This document shows positions 6,985-8,799 of a DNA stretch of 8,799 nt, piece by piece. The notes beneath the pieces are model-generated. The model had not been told where the DNA came from, ran no database searches, and saw nothing but the letters and a program-made list of their open reading frames with translations. The position numbers and the translations under genes are program-made. Location: positions 1 to 8,799 of the forward strand of contig CAINVI010000150.1 of assembly GCA_903854075.1 (NCBI GenBank), in the 5' to 3' direction. The DNA comes from Candidatus Pollutiaquabacter sp. Its GTDB lineage: Bacteria; Bacteroidota; Bacteroidia; AKYH767-A; 2013-40CM-41-45. Within the stretch, counting starts at the first letter, position 1. Each line of letters opens with the position of its first letter.

Positions 6985-7458
6985 ATGGAAAACAAGAATT
7001 CTCCCATGAAAAGCGCCATTTCGCTGGCCAAAGCGGGTTTAGACGCCAATAAAGGCGGGCCTTTCGGTTGCGTTGTGGTAAAAAACGGAGAAATTATCGG
7101 AAGAGGATCCAACAGCGTGACATCGACCAATGACCCGACCGCCCATGCCGAGGTCGTCGCCATACGAGATGCCTGCCGTAACCTGAACACCTTTCAGCTG
7201 GACGGCTGTGAGCTATATACCAATTGTGAGCCTTGTCCGATGTGCCTCGGTGCGATTTATTGGGCACGACCTGACAAAGTCTACTATGCCAATACACGTT
7301 ACGAGGCTGCAGATGCGGGCTTTGACGACGCATTCATCTACGATGAAATATCCATCAATCCGGAACGCCGTAAAATTCCAATGATCCACGTACCGGATAC
7401 GGAAGCCCAGCAGGTTTTTAAAGATTGGATCGCAAAACCTGACAAGACCCTTTATTGA
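6985..7458 (+). CDS. guaD: Guanine deaminase (cytidine deaminase-like fold)
   Basis: The 157-residue zinc enzyme deaminates guanine to xanthine, feeding purine bases into the urate pathway. It has the CDA-fold zinc motifs HAE (54-56) and PCPMC (83-87). Features typical of the Bacillus subtilis GuaD type, as opposed to TadA tRNA adenosine deaminase, are GGPFGCVVVK near the N-terminus, NDPTAHAEVVAIR, CLGAIYWARPDKVYYA, and AADAGFDDAFIYDEI with the late catalytic-loop Asp115. The chain ends in a Tyr, as B. subtilis GuaD does. The open frame extends upstream to a TTG at 6955, but the ATG at 6985 gives the family length and leaves room for a promoter; an ATG at 7006 is a less likely alternative. 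It diverges from xdhC across a short shared region. Confidence 0.93.
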   Translation: MENKNSPMKSAISLAKAGLDANKGGPFGCVVVKNGEIIGRGSNSVTSTNDPTAHAEVVAIRDACRNLNTFQLDGCELYTNCEPCPMCLGAIYWARPDKVYYANTRYEAADAGFDDAFIYDEISINPERRKIPMIHVPDTEAQQVFKDWIAKPDKTLY

Positions 7459-7508
7459 AATCAAACAATCGAACAATTCCTTTACCATTCGTACGTTTTA
7501 CAGTTAAC

Positions 7509-8799
7509 ATGTCACCATTCTTTCGATATCTACTACTAATTATCACCCTAGCGACGGTCTCCTCCAGCGCTCAAACACTGCAATGGGGAAAATCCATTGG
7601 CAGTACCAACGATGATGCCGCGCGTTCTATTTCCATCGACGGCGCCGGCAATGTAATCACTGCAGGTAGCTTTCGGGCGCAGATCGATCTTGATCCGGGA
7701 GCGAACACTGTCAATGTGAACGTGAGCGGCAATCAAGATATATTTATTACCAAATCCGACAGTCTCGGAAACTACATTTGGGGACGAAAAATTGGAGGCC
7801 CCAGCATCGATAGCGTCACTGCAATATACCTGTACAATAACTTTATTTATGTTACCGGTTTTTTTCAGGGCACCACCGACTTTAATCCTGGACCGAGCAC
7901 CAATTTTCTAACATCTACTGCCAATGCAAACAATACCGATGCATTCCTTCTAAAACTGGATGCTTCCGGTATTTATCAATGGGCGGTTTCCTTTGGCGGA
8001 GCCGACAACGATCAGGCATTAGATATTTCGGTGCTAAATGGGGAAATTGCAGTCACCGGGTCATTCACCGGTACGGCTGATTTCGATCCTGCAATGGGCA
8101 CTAACTTTTCCCTTACCGCACAAGGTGCTGAAGATGTATTCGTCGCAAAATACAATGATGTAAACGGCTTCCTCCTCTATGCCAAACAAATCGGCGGACC
8201 AGCAAAAGACATCGGAACTTCGATCAGCTATGACGTCGCCGGTCAACTACTACTCACAGGAACTTTCGCCCAAACTGCAGATTTCAATCCGGACACGTTG
8301 CTTATTACCAATCTCAGCTCCGAGTTGGGTTCTGACGATTGCTTTACCCTAAAACTTGACAGTGCAGGTAATTTTATATGGGTAAATTATATTGCAGGAC
8401 CAAACGTCGACATTTCCAACTCGCTCACAACAGACGCCTCCGGATCTGTTTATATCACCGGCGGCTTTCAGGATATCACCAACTTTGATCCACTGCAAAA
8501 CAATGTACTTATCGCAAGTGCAGGTACCTTGGATGGCTTTGTGGTTAAATACTCCGGCAGTGGTCAGTTCCAGTGGATTCGACAAATTGGCGGCACTGGC
8601 GCCGACTGCGGACAGGACATCCATATTGACGCAGCAAACAACTTATACGTCACCGGTTATTTTTCCAATTCTGTAGTGCTGAATAGCACTCAGAATGCTA
8701 TAGGCGGAAGTGATGCACTTTTGGTAAAATACGATATCAACGGTCTTTGTACTTGGTCAGGAAATATCGGCGGAACAGGAAATGACATTGGCTATTCTA
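7509..8799 (+). CDS. Secreted SBBP-type repeat (beta-propeller-like) protein, 3' end outside the window
   Basis: An uninterrupted frame starts at the ATG at 7509 and runs 430 codons to the window edge with no stop. Residues 1-21 form a signal peptide (Arg6, hydrophobic LLLIITLATV, likely cleavage after SSSA before Gln22), so the product is exported. The rest is built of ~65-residue units of the form W..xIGG...D.....(D..GN.Y)TG.F...DF(D/N)P......D.F..KYD..G.(F/Y).W, typical of SBBP-like repeat proteins, many of which in Bacteroidota end in a type IX secretion sorting domain. That end is not visible here. It begins 50 bp after guaD with no obvious promoter or terminator between them. Nothing links it to purine metabolism, so it probably belongs to the neighbouring region. 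A role in adhesion or at the cell surface would be a guess. Confidence 0.85.
   Translation, partial: MSPFFRYLLLIITLATVSSSAQTLQWGKSIGSTNDDAARSISIDGAGNVITAGSFRAQIDLDPGANTVNVNVSGNQDIFITKSDSLGNYIWGRKIGGPSIDSVTAIYLYNNFIYVTGFFQGTTDFNPGPSTNFLTSTANANNTDAFLLKLDASGIYQWAVSFGGADNDQALDISVLNGEIAVTGSFTGTADFDPAMGTNFSLTAQGAEDVFVAKYNDVNGFLLYAKQIGGPAKDIGTSISYDVAGQLLLTGTFAQTADFNPDTLLITNLSSELGSDDCFTLKLDSAGNFIWVNYIAGPNVDISNSLTTDASGSVYITGGFQDITNFDPLQNNVLIASAGTLDGFVVKYSGSGQFQWIRQIGGTGADCGQDIHIDAANNLYVTGYFSNSVVLNSTQNAIGGSDALLVKYDINGLCTWSGNIGGTGNDIGYS
7584..8799 (+). repeat. Tandem ~65-residue protein repeats within the secreted SBBP-like protein
   Basis: Units start at residues 26 (WGKSIGS), 91 (WGRKIGG), 158 (WAVSFGG), 224 (YAKQIGG), 291 (WVNYIAG), 356 (WIRQIGG) and 416 (WSGNIGG), giving spacings of 65, 67, 66, 67, 65 and 60 residues. 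The mid-unit motif is LDPG, FNPG, FDPA, FNPD, FDPL, and then a degenerate LNST in the sixth unit. Six units are complete and a seventh is cut by the window edge. The repeat shows in the protein and much less in the DNA, which indicates old duplication. Confidence 0.8.

Noticed and set aside
6985..7458. tRNA adenosine deaminase (TadA) as an alternative identity
   Set aside because: AIYWAR and the AADAGFDDAFIYDEI region are characteristic of guanine deaminase, and the context is purine catabolism.
7459..7508. Promoter or terminator between guaD and the SBBP-like gene (TACGTTTT at 7492-7499)
   Set aside because: No TTG lies at a suitable distance, the box is only 9 bp from the ATG, and no hairpin with a T-run is present.
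8349..8676. Open frames on both strands (about 91-94 residues) within the SBBP-like gene
   Set aside because: They lie inside a continuous 430-codon frame with a clear repeat pattern, so they are shadows.

Overview
The window carries a nearly complete purine-degradation (ureide) gene cluster, most likely from a member of the Bacteroidota. The phylum call is an inference. It rests on the near absence of strong Shine-Dalgarno sequences, a secreted SBBP-type repeat protein with a signal peptide ending in ..SSSA-Q, promoter-like TAnnTTTA elements, and the general look of the proteins. Base composition seems even throughout, with no sign of a recently inserted segment. I see no tRNA, rRNA, CRISPR array, insertion sequence or clear intrinsic terminator.

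Layout. Bases 1-108 are the 3' end of a gene whose last residues resemble the C-terminus of a xanthine dehydrogenase molybdopterin subunit. Six tightly packed plus-strand genes follow: puuD (membrane urate oxidase with a C-terminal cytochrome c), allB (allantoinase), alc (allantoicase), uraD (OHCU decarboxylase), uraH (5-hydroxyisourate hydrolase), and a gene of the uncharacterised DUF6986 branch of the HpcH/HpaI-CitE-malate synthase superfamily. The gaps are 1 bp, 10 bp, a 4-bp ATGA overlap, 2 bp, another 4-bp ATGA overlap, and 38 bp, so this looks like one operon. An XdhC-type molybdenum cofactor insertion protein lies on the minus strand. Its stop codon directly abuts the stop of the DUF6986 gene. 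Across a short divergent control region, guanine deaminase (guaD) runs on the plus strand. From 7509 to the end of the window is the start of an unrelated secreted repeat protein, which probably marks the edge of the cluster.

How the genes fit together. GuaD makes xanthine from guanine. Xanthine dehydrogenase (probably the upstream gene, matured by XdhC) makes urate. PuuD oxidises urate to 5-hydroxyisourate and can pass electrons to a respiratory chain through its heme c. UraH and UraD then give S-allantoin, AllB gives allantoate, and Alc gives urea plus ureidoglycolate. No ureidoglycolate lyase or urease is visible. The DUF6986 protein sits where a glyoxylate- or ureidoglycolate-consuming enzyme would be expected, and it is the most interesting unknown here.
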